In this document: one piece after another, positions 63,029 to 64,000 of the stretch
How positions within the stretch are numbered: the first letter of the stretch is position 1
Layout: each line of letters opens with the position of its first letter
Assembly: GCF_000196315.1 (NCBI RefSeq)
Contig: NC_014230.1
Coordinates: 2,004,001 to 2,068,000, forward strand
Direction of reading: 5' to 3'
Source of the DNA: Croceibacter atlanticus HTCC2559
Lineage (GTDB): Bacteria > Bacteroidota > Bacteroidia > Flavobacteriales > Flavobacteriaceae
DNA: 64,000 nucleotides
Notes under the pieces: model-generated
What the model saw: the letters and a program-made list of their open reading frames with translations, nothing else
What the model was told of the DNA's origin: nothing
Databases searched by the model: none
Made by a program: the position numbers and the translations under genes

Positions 63029-64000
63029 ATGAGTCTACTTAGTGGAAAAAAAGTACTTATTGGCGTAACTGGTGGTATCGCAGCATACAAGTCTGCACTA
63101 TTAGTACGCCAATTTATTAAATATGGTGCAGAGGTTAAGGTTGTGATGACACCTTCTGCTAAAGATTTTGTAACACCACTAACACTATCTACACTTTCCA
63201 AAAATGAGGTGTTTTCGTCATTTTATAATGAAGAAGACGAAAATGCGCAATGGAACAACCACGTAGATCTAGGTCTTTGGGCAGACCTTATGGTTATTGC
63301 TCCTGCAACCGCTAATACATTATCAAAAATGGCTAGTGGTACAAGTGATAATTTACTACTAGCAACTTATCTTTCAGCAAAATGTCCAGTATATTTTGCA
63401 CCAGCTATGGATTTGGATATGTACAAACATCCATCCTCTTTACAAAGCTTTAAAACATTGCAATCTTTTGGAAACATCATGATTCCTGCCGGTTCTGGAG
63501 AGCTAGCAAGTGGTTTACATGGTGAAGGTCGTATGGCAGAGCCAGAAGAAATAGCTGCTTTTATAGAGCAACACCTAAAAGCTAGTGCTCCTTTATTACA
63601 TAAAAAAGTAATTATTACAGCTGGTCCTACATACGAAGCAATAGACCCTGTACGTTTTATAGGTAATCACTCAAGCGGTAAGATGGGTTATGAGCTTGCA
63701 AAACAAGCCGCAAAACAAGGCGCAAATGTAATTTTAGTAAGTGGACCATCAAGCTTAACTATTGTTGATGATAGTGTAACTCTTATTAGAGTTAATACTG
63801 CACAACAAATGTATGATGAGGTACACAAACATTATGATTCTGTAGATGTTGGTATAGCTGCAGCAGCAGTTTCAGATTATAGACCTAAAGTAGTCGCAGA
63901 CCAGAAAATTAAGAAAGCTGGAGAGGAGATGACTATTGTTTTAGAAAAATCTCCAGACATATTACTGTCTATGGGACAGCATAAAAAAAATCAACTTTTA
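63029..64000 (+). CDS. coaBC: Phosphopantothenoylcysteine decarboxylase / phosphopantothenate-cysteine ligase (partial)
   Basis: The frame from ATG 63029 is open to the window end, giving 324 residues of a bifunctional coenzyme A enzyme. The N-terminal CoaC flavoprotein starts MSLLSGKKVLIGVTGGIAAY; its active-site histidine is H78 in WNNHVDLG. The PAMN-type loop reads PAMDLDMY, with Asp in place of the catalytic Asn. CoaB starts near 193 (KKVIITAGPTYE) and has GNHSSGKMGY. The remainder lies beyond the window. Confidence 0.94.
   Translation, partial: MSLLSGKKVLIGVTGGIAAYKSALLVRQFIKYGAEVKVVMTPSAKDFVTPLTLSTLSKNEVFSSFYNEEDENAQWNNHVDLGLWADLMVIAPATANTLSKMASGTSDNLLLATYLSAKCPVYFAPAMDLDMYKHPSSLQSFKTLQSFGNIMIPAGSGELASGLHGEGRMAEPEEIAAFIEQHLKASAPLLHKKVIITAGPTYEAIDPVRFIGNHSSGKMGYELAKQAAKQGANVILVSGPSSLTIVDDSVTLIRVNTAQQMYDEVHKHYDSVDVGIAAAAVSDYRPKVVADQKIKKAGEEMTIVLEKSPDILLSMGQHKKNQLL

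Overview
The window is AT-rich bacterial chromosome from the Bacteroidota, most likely a marine Flavobacteriaceae (relatives such as Winogradskyella, Olleya or Lacinutrix would fit; genus not determinable by eye). Evidence: type IX secretion C-terminal sorting domains on two secreted proteins, repeated TAnnTTTG (-7) promoter elements, almost no Shine-Dalgarno sequences, a Bacteroidota-type omega subunit, YPNP-type sorting tails, and the bamD-rpoZ-coaBC order. It reads as core and ordinary accessory chromosome: no tRNA, rRNA, CRISPR array, insertion sequence, integrase or phage gene was seen. Coding density is very high and no gap exceeds about 250 bases.

Layout. 1-4.1 kb: the end of an unknown gene, Ohr peroxidase, MeaB GTPase, and a leftward MATE / small acidic protein / PAP2 operon. 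4.2-10.3 kb: cell-envelope and secreted proteins (M48-like peptidase, metallo-beta-lactamase-fold lipoprotein, leucine-rich-repeat protein, PhoX/DUF839 protein with T9SS tail, di-heme peroxidase). 10.4-15.7 kb: prfB with an intact programmed +1 frameshift, two small Spy-like periplasmic proteins around arsC, and a TonB-receptor-like barrel. 15.8-24.6 kb: glyA, fumarylacetoacetase, a 1031-residue CUB/FN3 mosaic secreted by T9SS, uvrA. 24.7-30.9 kb: an ECF sigma factor with a 48-codon gene behind it, endonuclease III without its iron-sulfur cysteines, and the overlapping SpoIIM / membrane protein / DUF4129 / DUF4350 operon divergent from RDD. 30.9-34.8 kb: TRIC-type channel, a cyclophilin lipoprotein and a NUDIX hydrolase whose start codons overlap head-to-head, an acyltransferase and a serine hydrolase. 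34.8-43 kb: an ATP/ADP-translocase-like membrane protein with HEAT repeats, a divergent VOC/HxlR pair with three tandem 19-bp repeats between them, and a second serine hydrolase behind an exported dikinase-like protein. 43-50.4 kb: mixed housekeeping genes (SDR, alpha/beta hydrolase, DEAD-box helicase, YkgJ protein, methyltransferase, DUF2059, metzincin-like lipoprotein, amidohydrolase). 50.4-55.6 kb: a small surface-glycan cassette (acetyltransferase, DegT aminotransferase, Wzx-type flippase, glycosyltransferase, hexapeptide acetyltransferase). 55.6-64 kb: prmC, LOG-family protein, GNAT, ligA, YhhN, an unknown gene, dapA, bamD, rpoZ and a coaBC cut by the window end.

Best candidates for something undescribed: (i) the exported protein at 40024-42936, which has the phosphohistidine-then-ATP-grasp order of glucan water dikinases, apparently intact catalytic residues and no PEP-binding domain, one base away from a beta-lactamase-fold serine hydrolase and a few kb from a nucleotide-translocase-like transporter; (ii) several unusual expression arrangements that can be read directly: the prfB frameshift in a lineage that hardly uses Shine-Dalgarno pairing, a DUF4129 gene whose only plausible start is ATT or ATA, and two divergent genes sharing a 7-base start-codon overlap; (iii) the three 19-bp repeats between the VOC and HxlR genes.
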